Positions 52,432-60,294 of a stretch of 64,000 bases of DNA are shown one piece after another; the stretch's first letter is position 1; every line of letters begins with the position of its first letter. The notes beneath the pieces were generated by a model that saw nothing but the letters and a program-made list of their open reading frames with translations, did not search any database and was not told the origin of the DNA. The translations under genes were made by a program, and so were the position numbers. Source of the DNA: Bacillota bacterium (GTDB lineage Bacteria; Bacillota; Clostridia; Lachnospirales; Lachnospiraceae). The stretch spans positions 62,001 through 126,000 of the forward strand of contig JAEWQV010000013.1 in assembly GCA_023399055.1 (NCBI GenBank). The letters are read 5' to 3'.

Positions 52432-53097
52432 TCATTTCTCCTTAAGATTAGCCGTTCTCATAACCCCGTACTTTATGATGTTAATTTTATTTTGAAAGCG
52501 CTTACGTGCTTCATCGATACCATATCCTCCATGAAACATTTGCGCTAAAGCGTTCTTTGTTATTGATCGTAGTATACTGATTAAGTCTTCAAAATCTGTT
52601 CGACTGCTAATTGTAAGTTCATCTTTGCAGGTCTCATATAAATCCAATTCTCTTTCTGACAGCTTCTTTCTGGCAGAAAGTATTTCCTGCATACTGATTT
52701 CTTTTTCAGAAGCCTCCTCCTCTTCTTTGTTGGAAGAGATAGTACGCATACTGGTGAAGAGCTGTTGTATCGCTTCTATATCACTGTTATCCTCTGTCAG
52801 ATAATCCAGCGTTGCTTCAAACATCTCATTATAAATCTGAAAGATATCTCCACCACTGTCAAAGACAAGTTCAATACGTCTGTTCATCTGTTCAAAATAA
52901 TCTTCCAGCATACAAAAAAGCAAGTCCTTTTTGCCTTTGAAATACATGTAGAAGCTCCCACGAGGAATATCTGCATCCTTAATAATTTTATTGATGGATA
53001 CCTCTGTAAATGCTACACTTGAGAATTCTTTCTTTGCTGCTGCCAGCAGCTTAGCTCTCTTTTCTTCCGGTAAATTATAGAATGTACTCGTTGGCAT
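52432..53097 (-). CDS. TetR family repressor of the MFS operon
   Basis: 221 residues. PEEKRAKLLAAAKKEFSSVA begins the TetR DNA-binding domain, and SINKIIKDADIPRGSFYMYF is the recognition helix-turn-helix. The ligand domain carries an acidic segment (SNKEEEEASEKEIS). It is the first gene of the operon with the pump and kinase. Two identical perfect palindromes surround the -10 box of its promoter, the clearest repressor/operator arrangement in the window. AGGAGG 6 bases before the ATG sets the start. Confidence 0.92.
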   Translation of the reverse strand: MPTSTFYNLPEEKRAKLLAAAKKEFSSVAFTEVSINKIIKDADIPRGSFYMYFKGKKDLLFCMLEDYFEQMNRRIELVFDSGGDIFQIYNEMFEATLDYLTEDNSDIEAIQQLFTSMRTISSNKEEEEASEKEISMQEILSARKKLSERELDLYETCKDELTISSRTDFEDLISILRSITKNALAQMFHGGYGIDEARKRFQNKINIIKYGVMRTANLKEK

Positions 53098-53115
53098 AAA
53101 CTCCTCCTTTTAATA

Positions 53116-53170
53116 TGACACCCTGTCATGTTACTTTATGTATTATAGATGACACCCTGTCACATGTCAA
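53116..53170 (-). promoter_or_regulatory. TetR-controlled promoter with two identical operators
   Basis: On the minus strand, TTGACA (53165-53170), a 17-base spacer and TATAAT (53142-53147) form a perfect promoter. The palindrome TGACACCCTGTCA occurs twice: once inside the spacer (53150-53162) and once just past the start site (53116-53128), with 34 bases between centres. Binding at either would block transcription of the tetR-MFS-kinase operon. Confidence 0.9.
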
Positions 53171-53362
53171 TCATAGATTAAATTAAGGGCCGGTTTTACT
53201 GTCACTTAGGCGACCGAGCAGATTACGAAGCAACAAGATGAACGAAAGTCGTTTCACTTATCTTAAAGAACAAAAGTGTTCTATGCACACTCTTTCCAAA
53301 ACTTTTAATACACAGCTTTTGTTGCGAACACGTAGCTACGCATCATTAGCTCGGAGGGCTTT
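53171..53362. other. Intergenic region with a large imperfect inverted repeat
   Basis: Between the MFS promoter and the terminators of the sensor operon, the ends CCGAGC (near 53214) and GCTCGG (near 53350), and inner GCAACAA / TTTGTTGC, pair to form an imperfect stem-loop of about 135 bases. A degenerate copy of the terminator-like palindrome seen at 40073 lies inside. No frame looks coding. It may be the relic of a small mobile element. Confidence 0.35.
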
Positions 53363-53433
53363 TATATAACAGGAAATTCAGAGGAATTTCTGTTATATAA
53401 AAAAACTGTATTTCTCATAAAAAGAAATACAGT
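53363..53433 (-). terminator. Two tandem terminators after the importer-sensor operon
   Basis: In the minus direction, the hairpin ACTGTATTTCT / AGAAATACAGT (53433-53405) is followed by seven T. It is followed by a second long hairpin (53399-53363) with 16-base arms TATATAACAGAAATTC / GAATTTCCTGTTATATA (one bulge). They close the operon that ends with the response regulator at 53494. Confidence 0.85.
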
Positions 53434-53493
53434 CACGCTTTTCAATTCTATTTGTTGGTTTAAGCAATCATATTCTTGAGACATAACTATCCA

Positions 53494-54222
53494 TCACTTC
53501 TTTTTGTACTCCGAGGGTGACATTCCAGTTACTTTCTTAAATACCTTTGAAAAATATTTATCATCCTTATAACCTACCTTAAAGGCAATCTCATAGGTTT
53601 TGAAATAATTCTGCTGTAAATAGGTACAGGCATGCTCAATTCTCACCTCATTCAGGAAGTCAATGAAACTGCAATTCCTCTGCTGGGAGAATAATGTGGA
53701 AAGGTAGCCTGCCGTAATTCCGACTCTCTCTGCTACCTCATTTAACGTCAGATCCTTGTAATAGTGCTCCTTAATATAATCACTTGCAATATCCACAAAT
53801 CCGTTTTTACCTGTTTTCTCTGATACGTTTTTATTTTCACGAATTCCAAGGATATCATTGGCAGTATCATTCAAAATCTTAAGAATATCGGAGGAACGAC
53901 TTGGTTTTAGCAGATAACCCTTCGCACCGTAATTCAGTGCTTGTTGTGCATATTTGAATTCATCATGTCCGCTTAAGATTATTGTTAGAGGCATGATTCC
54001 TGCTCTTTGCGTTTCCTGCATCACATCGATTCCATTTTTAACCGGCATCTGCACGTCCAATAGCATAAGATCCGGTTCATGGCGAAATATTGTGTCTATT
54101 GCTATCTGGCCATTCTCAGCCAGATAGATTTTGTCAAAGCGATCCGTATGCAGCTGGATATACTTTGCCAATCCGTTTCTTATCATATCCTCATCATCAG
54201 CAATTAAAAGTTTTACACCCAA
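53494..54222 (-). CDS. Response regulator with AraC DNA-binding domain (beta-glucan locus)
   Basis: 242 residues, a compact member of the YesN group. The receiver (1-125) has IADDEDMIRNGLAK, phospho-acceptor aspartate in LLDVQMPVKNG, and K in GYLLKPSRS. After a short linker comes the AraC domain: VGITAGYLSTLFSQQRNCSF and VGYKDDKYFSKVFKKVTGMS, ending PSEYKKK. The start is TTG at 54222, with AAGGAG 9 bases upstream inside the kinase gene's last codons. It is the last gene of the operon. It probably activates the operon promoter, where a direct repeat lies at 59488-59518. Confidence 0.9.
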   Translation of the reverse strand: MGVKLLIADDEDMIRNGLAKYIQLHTDRFDKIYLAENGQIAIDTIFRHEPDLMLLDVQMPVKNGIDVMQETQRAGIMPLTIILSGHDEFKYAQQALNYGAKGYLLKPSRSSDILKILNDTANDILGIRENKNVSEKTGKNGFVDIASDYIKEHYYKDLTLNEVAERVGITAGYLSTLFSQQRNCSFIDFLNEVRIEHACTYLQQNYFKTYEIAFKVGYKDDKYFSKVFKKVTGMSPSEYKKK

Positions 54223-54225
54223 ATC

Positions 54226-56037
54226 CTACATCTCCTTGTTCTCATATGGTAATTCAATAATGACGGTTGTTCCACTACCTTCTTTACTATAGATTAACAA
54301 TTTAAAATCCTCATGATATTTTAATTCCAGACGTTCTCTAATATTCTTTATTGCATAACGACCAATTCTCTGGCTGGCATAGCGTTCGGAATCATTTACA
54401 TTCAAAATAGCTTTCACTTGCTCCCTGCTCATACCAATTCCATTATCCTTAATCATAAAAATTATATGATTGCCTCTTTTTTTCCCCACCAAGGAGATAA
54501 AGCATTTTTCACCTGCTTTTTCAAAGCCGTGGACAATTGCATTCTCTATGAAGGGCTGGAGAATCAGTTTTGGAATAATGGCAGTTTGAATTTCTTCCTC
54601 AATTTTAATCTCATAATCCAAACGCTTTTCAAATCTCATTTTTTGAATGTGGAGATAACGGTCAATCAGGTCCTGTTCATTCCTTACAGTTACAATACCT
54701 TTTCCTTGACCCAAAACCAACCGGAACAGCTGGGATAACGCATAGATATCCTCCGCAATCTCATAATGCTGTGCATCCGTTGCCTGCCAATATAGGGCAT
54801 CCAAGGTATTATATAAAAAATGAGGATTAATCTGTGCTTGAAGAGCATTCAACTCGCTCTCCTTCTCCCTAAGAGCCATTACATAATTATTGTCAATTAG
54901 GTTTTTAATATCATCTACCATCTGATTAAAGCAAGCAGCCGCTGCTCCTACTTCATCCAGTGTATTCACTTCGACCTTCTGATTGAAATCTCCCTTTTTA
55001 AACAATTCCATCGCATTGCATAATTTGTTCAAGGGCTTTGAAATAATATTGGATACAAAGATTAGGATTGGAAATAAACCTACCAGAAAGCCCAATAACA
55101 ATGCCATTGGAGCAAATGCAATGGAAGATAATTGTGTTCCAAGTCCTGCCTTGGGAACCAATCGATACACGATGGTCCCTGTATCCTCGTCCTTGTTATA
55201 AAACACTTTATATTTTGCATACTCCACGTAGCCAGAAGTCGTCTCTGTTAATGCTCCAGCGGATTTCTCCCCTAATATCTTAGTAAGAATCTCCTCATCA
55301 ATCCTTCCGCTTCGTATCAGCTCCGTGCTTTCCTCGCTAACCACCACAATACCTTCCAACTCCGAGGATAAAGAATTCTCACAGAGCTCAGTAAATTTAT
55401 TCATCGAAGCACCAATTACCAGATATCCCAGTTTATCACGCTTTGCTAGATCATAAATTTCACGATATAGAACTAATTTATCCGTTCTATTTGTTTCATA
55501 GGTATCATTGTCATTCTTCGTGACTCTTTTCCATATAATCTTGCCCTTTCGTTCTACCGCTTTCTTATAAGTCTCGGTAGCACGTACCTGTTTCATAGAA
55601 GCGAGGTAGGCTGATGCATCCATACATCTTAGGTAGGGTTTCACACCATTCTCTGGATAGATAGCAATTGTTTTGATTTGTCCGTTCAGAGCCATCATAT
55701 CCTGAATAATTCTCATCGGGGCATTATGAAGCCAAATCAGGGAATCTTCGTTTAGTTCCTCCGGCTTATCCGATGTCAATATTAAATTAATATCATTATT
55801 AATACAAATATAAGTGGCGAACTCTATAATACTTTTTTGGAGGACATCAATACCACTGGTCAAATTCTGAGTACTCTGAAGATAACTCTCATTCTCTGCC
55901 TCTATTGTAGAATTATAATTTCTAACAAATAAGATGGCGCTGATCAAGAGCAAGATTGGAGTTATGATTATGTAACTGTAAAAAATCAATTTCTTTCTAA
56001 TACTCAGTCTTCTGATTCGGTTTTTTATGTGCAGCAT
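54226..56037 (-). CDS. YesM-type sensor histidine kinase (beta-glucan locus)
   Basis: 603 residues. Span 1 is at about 19-38, an extracytoplasmic sensing region follows to about 300, then span 2 and a HAMP linker (NIISKPLNKLCNAMELFKKG). The phosphorylated histidine is in LNALQAQINPHFLYNTLDAL. The ATP-binding domain has LQPFIENAIVHGFEKAG and IKDNGIGMS. It lies between the second permease gene and the response regulator in one operon, so it probably senses the transported sugar, perhaps through the binding protein. The gap to the upstream permease is 31 bases. Confidence 0.92.
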   Translation of the reverse strand: MLHIKNRIRRLSIRKKLIFYSYIIITPILLLISAILFVRNYNSTIEAENESYLQSTQNLTSGIDVLQKSIIEFATYICINNDINLILTSDKPEELNEDSLIWLHNAPMRIIQDMMALNGQIKTIAIYPENGVKPYLRCMDASAYLASMKQVRATETYKKAVERKGKIIWKRVTKNDNDTYETNRTDKLVLYREIYDLAKRDKLGYLVIGASMNKFTELCENSLSSELEGIVVVSEESTELIRSGRIDEEILTKILGEKSAGALTETTSGYVEYAKYKVFYNKDEDTGTIVYRLVPKAGLGTQLSSIAFAPMALLLGFLVGLFPILIFVSNIISKPLNKLCNAMELFKKGDFNQKVEVNTLDEVGAAAACFNQMVDDIKNLIDNNYVMALREKESELNALQAQINPHFLYNTLDALYWQATDAQHYEIAEDIYALSQLFRLVLGQGKGIVTVRNEQDLIDRYLHIQKMRFEKRLDYEIKIEEEIQTAIIPKLILQPFIENAIVHGFEKAGEKCFISLVGKKRGNHIIFMIKDNGIGMSREQVKAILNVNDSERYASQRIGRYAIKNIRERLELKYHEDFKLLIYSKEGSGTTVIIELPYENKEM

Positions 56038-56068
56038 AACCCCTCCGAATATAATAGTTACCTAGATT

Positions 56069-56905
56069 CTATCCTTTAACCGCACCCATTGCAACACCTT
56101 TTGTGATATGCCTGTTTAATAAAATATATACAATTACTGCCGGAGCTGCTGTTAGTGCCATTACAGCAAATTGCACCGCATAGTTAGAGGAATATTGACC
56201 AGTAAACTCTAAAACCGAGAAAGGAAGTGTCTTCCACTTTGGTGAACTTAAATAGGTGCTTGCCATCATAAATTCATTCCAGTTATTTAAAAAAGTCATA
56301 ATTGCCACCGTTGCAATGGAAGGTTTTAGTAAAGGAGTTACGATTTGAAATACGATTCGATAGATACCGCAACCATCCATAACTGCTGCCTCCTCAAGTT
56401 CAATCGGAAGTGCTTCAATAAACCCCGTCATTAAGAATAAAGCCTGGGGCAGTGAAAATGCAATATAGGGGATTAATAAAGCCCATATCGTATCCGTAGC
56501 ATCAATCATATTATAGATTTTATAGTTTGGCAAAAGGGTAGCATGAATTGGAATCATCATACCTAATAACAGCAGCGTTTTCACAAACCCACTTAACTTC
56601 CATTGCATTCTTCTGCAAGCATAGCCAGCCATAATGGAAAATAGTGAAACCAATACTACTGCAAGTCCATTGATTAAAACACTGTTCTTCAAATAAAGCA
56701 GAAAATGTCCGTCTATGAATGCCTTAACATAGTTACCCCATTGTATTTTCTCTGGAATAATCAAAAGACCACCGGTGAACATTTCATTACTGGTTCCAAG
56801 AGAAAAATCAATCAACCAAATCAGCGGAAAGATTTGAACAATTGCAACTGCCGAAAGGATAACCCATAAAATTGTCTTCTTTATAATTACACCTTTTTCT
56901 GTCAT
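56069..56905 (-). CDS. Sugar ABC transporter permease, MalG type (beta-glucan locus)
   Basis: About 278 residues with six predicted spans. The EAA loop reads LEEAAVMDGCGIYRIVFQIV, and the protein ends KGVAMGAVKG. A longer frame to 56995 exists, but it would translate through a hairpin array; AAGGAGG 5 bases before 56905 (or 2 before the adjacent ATG at 56908) marks the true start. It pairs with the MalF-type subunit upstream. No ATPase is present in the operon. Confidence 0.9.
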   Translation of the reverse strand: MTEKGVIIKKTILWVILSAVAIVQIFPLIWLIDFSLGTSNEMFTGGLLIIPEKIQWGNYVKAFIDGHFLLYLKNSVLINGLAVVLVSLFSIMAGYACRRMQWKLSGFVKTLLLLGMMIPIHATLLPNYKIYNMIDATDTIWALLIPYIAFSLPQALFLMTGFIEALPIELEEAAVMDGCGIYRIVFQIVTPLLKPSIATVAIMTFLNNWNEFMMASTYLSSPKWKTLPFSVLEFTGQYSSNYAVQFAVMALTAAPAVIVYILLNRHITKGVAMGAVKG

Positions 56906-56908
56906 CAT

Positions 56909-57005
56909 AACCTCCTTGCTACCTTTAGGTAGCTCATATACTGTGCGAAAAGCACTCTCTGTGCTTTTTGCAGGTTGAAAGTACTTTTCTTTCAACCTAC
57001 CCCTC
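56909..57005 (-). repeat. Array of three hairpins between the two permease genes (beta-glucan locus)
   Basis: In the leftward transcript: AGGTTGAAAG / CTTTCAACCT (about 56997-56971), AAAAGCAC / GTGCTTTT (about 56968-56948) and GCTACC / GGTAGC (about 56933-56918), the last right before the AAGGAGG ribosome site. Each is a perfect or near-perfect stem with a short loop. The same arrangement, with different sequences, occurs in the GH65 operon at 19548-19680. Confidence 0.75.
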
Positions 57006-57881
57006 CTATCGCAGCTGCTTCTCGCGGAAAATCCGGTTAAGCATGACGGTTACAAACAGACAGATAACGATAAATACCACACCAATGGCATTACCATAAC
57101 CATATTTAAACGCCTTAAAGGCTTGCAGGTATAAGTAGTTTGCCGTAAATTGAGTGCTGTCACCTGGTCCTCCCTTTGTTAACAGGTATACCGTTTCCAT
57201 CTGTTTTAAAGCAGAGATCACTGCCATTGTAACATTAATTTGAATCACCGGCTTCATCAGTGGTAAGGTAATTCTCATAAATGTTTGCTTTGGACTTGCT
57301 CCGTCAATGGAGGCGGCCTCATATAGTACCGGATCAATATTCTTAATTCCAGCATAGTAGATTAACATCCCCCATCCAAAACCATGCCAGATGAGTACAA
57401 TCAAAACTGACCATATCGCCGTATCTGCACTGAACCAGTTAATCTTTCCCTGATAACCCAACCCTTTCAGAATATTGTTTAATAAACCGAAATCCGGATT
57501 ATAGATGAATTTCCACAGATATGCGATTACTGCAACCGATATAACGTTGGGGATAAAGTAGACGCATCGAAAGAACCCCTCCGCCTTGCCCTGTAACTTA
57601 TCCAGTACTGCTGCTACAACAATTGCTATGGGATGCTGTATTACGATAAATCCGATTGCTAAAAGAAGTGAATTAATCAGTGCTCTGTGAAAGGTTTCAT
57701 CCGATATTAGATCCACATAATTTTCCAAACCAATGAATTTTGCTTGACCCATACCGGAGTAATCCGTAAAGCCATAATAAATGCTCAAGCAAATCGGAGC
57801 TAATATGGCTAGTAAAAAGAGTAGTAATCCGGGTAATATTAAACTAACGATAACTAATTTATTACTGTATAGTTTTTTCAT
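57006..57881 (-). CDS. Sugar ABC transporter permease, MalF type (beta-glucan locus)
   Basis: About 291 residues with six predicted spans. The EAA motif is PVLYEAASIDGASPKQTFMR, and LLTKGGPGDSTQFTANYLYL is characteristic of UgpA-like subunits. The ATG at 57881 has GGAGG 5 bases upstream; the ATG 12 bases earlier overlaps that site. A doubly folded repeat lies between this gene and the binding-protein gene. Function in oligosaccharide uptake is clear; the sugar is inferred from the nearby laminarinase. Confidence 0.9.
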   Translation of the reverse strand: MKKLYSNKLVIVSLILPGLLLFLLAILAPICLSIYYGFTDYSGMGQAKFIGLENYVDLISDETFHRALINSLLLAIGFIVIQHPIAIVVAAVLDKLQGKAEGFFRCVYFIPNVISVAVIAYLWKFIYNPDFGLLNNILKGLGYQGKINWFSADTAIWSVLIVLIWHGFGWGMLIYYAGIKNIDPVLYEAASIDGASPKQTFMRITLPLMKPVIQINVTMAVISALKQMETVYLLTKGGPGDSTQFTANYLYLQAFKAFKYGYGNAIGVVFIVICLFVTVMLNRIFREKQLR

Positions 57882-57926
57882 AAAATCCTCCATTATGCTG
57901 TATTAAAAATCGAAGGAGATATAGAG

Positions 57927-58016
57927 AAAGGGATTGTTGCAAAAAGGTATCTACGTAGAAAAGGGGGGTGTCCTCGCTTTTCTCTACATATAATAGACTT
58001 TTGCAACAGTCCCTTT
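57927..58016 (-). repeat. Doubly folded ~90-bp repeat, copy B, between the binding-protein and permease genes
   Basis: Outer arms AAAGGGATTGTTGCAAAAAG and CTTTTGCAACAGTCCCTTT pair over about 19 bases. An inner stem GTAGA-AAAG / CTTTTCTCTAC sits between them, and the linker ACATATAATAGA is identical to that of copy A. It begins 10 bases past the binding-protein stop and ends 46 bases before the permease start. Sequence outside the element does not match copy A, so this is a defined repeat unit and not a general similarity of the two operons. Confidence 0.82.
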
Positions 58017-58025
58017 AATAAGTGC

Positions 58026-59378
58026 TTACTTACAAGCCTCGCCAATTTTTGCAAGGAAATCGCTAACGGAAGAGGTTCCATTAGAAACACTTTGAATCTC
58101 ACTTTCGATAGCTGCTTTGAACGCAGAAGGTCCACAGTCATTAATCGGCGTTCCTGATACGCTGGTTGCATTCTTTAATATCTCGGTGAAGGTCTTCTGT
58201 AATTCAGTTTCATTTCCTGACATATAAGCTGACTGATCCTGTGCTGACATACCAACGCCTTTCTCCCAGCCATATTTTGATAATTTATCTGGTTGATACA
58301 TGAAGTTTAAGAATTTAATTGCTTCTTCCTTCACCTTGGAGTCTGCTGATACTGCATAACCGCCGCCGTTCCAAGCTGGGATATCGTTCTGTGAACCTTT
58401 ACCACCACTAATTGCAGGCATGGTAAATGCTCTTACATTGTTTCTGATATCTTCTGCAATATCATTATTTAAAGCCATAGAGGACTCCCAGCTACCCATA
58501 TAGAACATAGCTGCCTGCCCATTGGTGAACAAGTTCATTGCAGTGCCGTAATCCTGTGAATCGTAACCGGTCTGGAACATACCGGCCTCAGCTGACTGAA
58601 CTAATAAATCAACAGCCTGTGTAAATTTAGGATCGGAGAAATCTCCTGCACCAACTGCCTTGTTGATAAGTGCGGCTGCATCCTTGCCTTCAATACGAAC
58701 TAATAAATCTGTTAAATAGATAGCCATCGGCCAACCATCGCCACCATCCATAGCCACTGGAACTATGTCTTTTTCTTTGATTGTTGCACTAAGTGCTAAG
58801 AGTTCTTCATAGGTTGTAGGAACTTTCCATCCGTTATCCTCAAACATCTTCTGGTTATAGTAGAAAGCCATGATATCAGTATTTCTTGGAAGTCCATAAA
58901 GCTTGCCATCTTTTTTAAAGCCTTCTAAGGAGCCGGATACAAATCCGTAATCCGCATAATCAGCTTCATTCAGTTCTGCAAGAACCCCTGCATCCAATAC
59001 TTCTCCTAAGAAGGAAGGCTGACCCCAGATACTAACTACATCTGGCATACCATCCATTGCATAAGCTTTAAACTTTGTCTTATAAGATTCTTCATCCAAA
59101 GCTTCCACTTGGATAGTTACATTCGGATTCGCTGTCATATACTCATCAATAATCATCTGCTCCACCAAACCCTGTCCATTCTTTCTGTCTGGCAGATTAG
59201 AAAATAACTTTAAGGTTACTTTCTCTGGAGCCTTAGTTGCCTCTGGTTTGTCTGTAACTGTATTGTCCGTATTTGTCCCCTTATCAGTGCTCGTTGGCTC
59301 ATCCTTTTTGTTACTACAGCCTGCTAACAGGGTAAGTGCCATCACTGTTACAAGCACGAGTGCCCATATTTTTCTCAT
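58026..59378 (-). CDS. Sugar-binding lipoprotein (ABC solute-binding protein, beta-glucan locus)
   Basis: 450 residues. The lipoprotein signal MRKIWALVLVTVMALTLLAG ends at lipobox LAGC, followed by a threonine- and aspartate-rich linker and a family 1 solute-binding domain (MPDVVSIWGQPSFLGEVLDA, NGQAAMFYMGSWESSMALNN). GGGAGG 8 bases before the ATG sets the start. It is the first gene of the five-gene operon of binding protein, two permeases, kinase and regulator. Together with the nearby wall-bound GH16 enzyme, laminarin- or glucan-derived oligosaccharides are the likely ligands; that is inference. Confidence 0.91.
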   Translation of the reverse strand: MRKIWALVLVTVMALTLLAGCSNKKDEPTSTDKGTNTDNTVTDKPEATKAPEKVTLKLFSNLPDRKNGQGLVEQMIIDEYMTANPNVTIQVEALDEESYKTKFKAYAMDGMPDVVSIWGQPSFLGEVLDAGVLAELNEADYADYGFVSGSLEGFKKDGKLYGLPRNTDIMAFYYNQKMFEDNGWKVPTTYEELLALSATIKEKDIVPVAMDGGDGWPMAIYLTDLLVRIEGKDAAALINKAVGAGDFSDPKFTQAVDLLVQSAEAGMFQTGYDSQDYGTAMNLFTNGQAAMFYMGSWESSMALNNDIAEDIRNNVRAFTMPAISGGKGSQNDIPAWNGGGYAVSADSKVKEEAIKFLNFMYQPDKLSKYGWEKGVGMSAQDQSAYMSGNETELQKTFTEILKNATSVSGTPINDCGPSAFKAAIESEIQSVSNGTSSVSDFLAKIGEACK

Positions 59379-59460
59379 ACTTCTTTCCTCCCTTGGAAAT
59401 GTTATTTGCTACACGTAAATAGTAGCATCGGGTTTAAGTGAAAAAAAGATGGTAAATTTT

Positions 59461-59519
59461 GAAAATAGTGCATTATTTTCGAATGAAGACGTTATTTTTA
59501 AATGACGTATTTTAAATTA
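59461..59519. promoter_or_regulatory. Direct repeat and palindrome upstream of the binding-protein operon
   Basis: Two near-identical direct repeats, GACGTTATTTTTAA (from 59488) and GACGTATTTTAAA (from 59504), start 16 bases apart. Beside them is a palindrome GAAAATA / TATTTTC (59461-59467, 59474-59480). Tandem direct repeats are the usual target form for AraC-type response regulators, and this one lies 110-140 bases before the first gene of the operon. Confidence 0.5.
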
Positions 59520-59651
59520 TATCTAACTTTACAAGCATTGGGATAATAGTTATAATTTAGAGTATTCTAACTTTATGGTTGCATCTTAGCAAATAATAGC
59601 TGCACCACAAAATAGCTAGCAATGTGTATAAGAAATGAGTGGAGGTTACAT

Positions 59652-59987
59652 ATGGATATTTTTAAGTCCCTTTTTTACTTTATTGTAGCGGGAATTTTTG
59701 AAATCGGAGGTGGCTACCTCGTCTGGCTTTGGTTAAGAGAAGGAAAAAGTTTTATCTACGGTATTGTCGGTGCGTTAGTGCTAGTTTTATATGGAATAAT
59801 ACCAACCCTTCAGCCTCAAACTGCTAACTTTGGCAGAGTCTATGCCACTTATGGCGGTATTTTTATTGTACTTTCTGTATTTTGGGGGTGGAAGGTTGAT
59901 CGTGTTCAACCCGATAAATATGATATCTTGGGAGCTTTCATTGCGCTGATTGGTGTTCTGGTTATTATGTATGCTCCGCGAAAATAG
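59652..59987 (+). CDS. UPF0060 (YnfA) family small membrane protein
   Basis: About 111 residues with four predicted membrane spans, matching the YnfA family: SLFYFIVAGIFEIGGGYLVW, GIVGALVLVLYGIIPTLQP, RVYATYGGIFIVLSVFWGW and ILGAFIALIGVLVIMYAP. The family shares features with small multidrug resistance proteins, but its role is not settled. GGAGGTTACAT precedes the ATG at 59652; the ATG 30 bases upstream is less likely. It is alone and is followed by a strong terminator. Confidence 0.88.
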   Translation: MDIFKSLFYFIVAGIFEIGGGYLVWLWLREGKSFIYGIVGALVLVLYGIIPTLQPQTANFGRVYATYGGIFIVLSVFWGWKVDRVQPDKYDILGAFIALIGVLVIMYAPRK

Positions 59988-60000
59988 CTTTGCACTTTAG

Positions 60001-60027
60001 AAGGGACTTCCATAATGACAGTCCCTT
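60001..60027 (+). terminator. Terminator of the YnfA gene
   Basis: Eight-base arms AAGGGACT / AGTCCCTT around an 11-base loop are followed by TTCTTTGTT. It lies 13 bases past the stop codon. Confidence 0.82.
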
Positions 60028-60055
60028 TTCTTTGTTAATACCTGTAAAAAAATAT

Positions 60056-60235
60056 TTATATAATTCCTTTGATATCCTCCAGGATTTGCTCTACAGGAAC
60101 ACCTTCCTGGTTTATTGTAATTATACCTTCCCCAGAAATCACACAGTCAAGGTTCAGACATTAAGATTGCGTTAATATCCTCGATATCTCCTTGATATAA
60201 ATCGGAAACTGTTGTATTGTATATGGAGATTAATT
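60056..60235 (-). pseudogene. Frameshifted relic of an unidentified protein gene
   Basis: On the minus strand, one frame reads SDLYQGDIEDINAILMSEP then stops. A frame shifted by one base continues smoothly with DCVISGEGIITINQEGVPVE, then QILEDIKGII and a stop at 60056. Removing one T at the junction restores a continuous protein-like sequence. Only the C-terminal ~60 residues remain, with no start codon or ribosome site. I do not recognise the family. Confidence 0.45.
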
Positions 60236-60294
60236 ATAAATTTTAATGATAAGTTTATTGTAAAACAATAGACTCAAAAGTATAGGAGAATTCG

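Noticed and set aside
56909..56995. N-terminal extension of the MalG-type permease
   Set aside because: The frame is open, but it would translate through three hairpins; the AAGGAGG site just before 56905 marks the real start.
57893..58171. 92-codon minus-strand frame overlapping the end of the binding-protein gene
   Set aside because: It runs through the ~90-bp repeat and a different frame of the binding-protein gene; composition is not protein-like.
59988..60294. A c-di-AMP-type riboswitch before the potassium operon
   Set aside because: Such riboswitches often precede Ktr/Trk genes, but this gap holds a terminator and a protein relic, and I could not build the expected fold.
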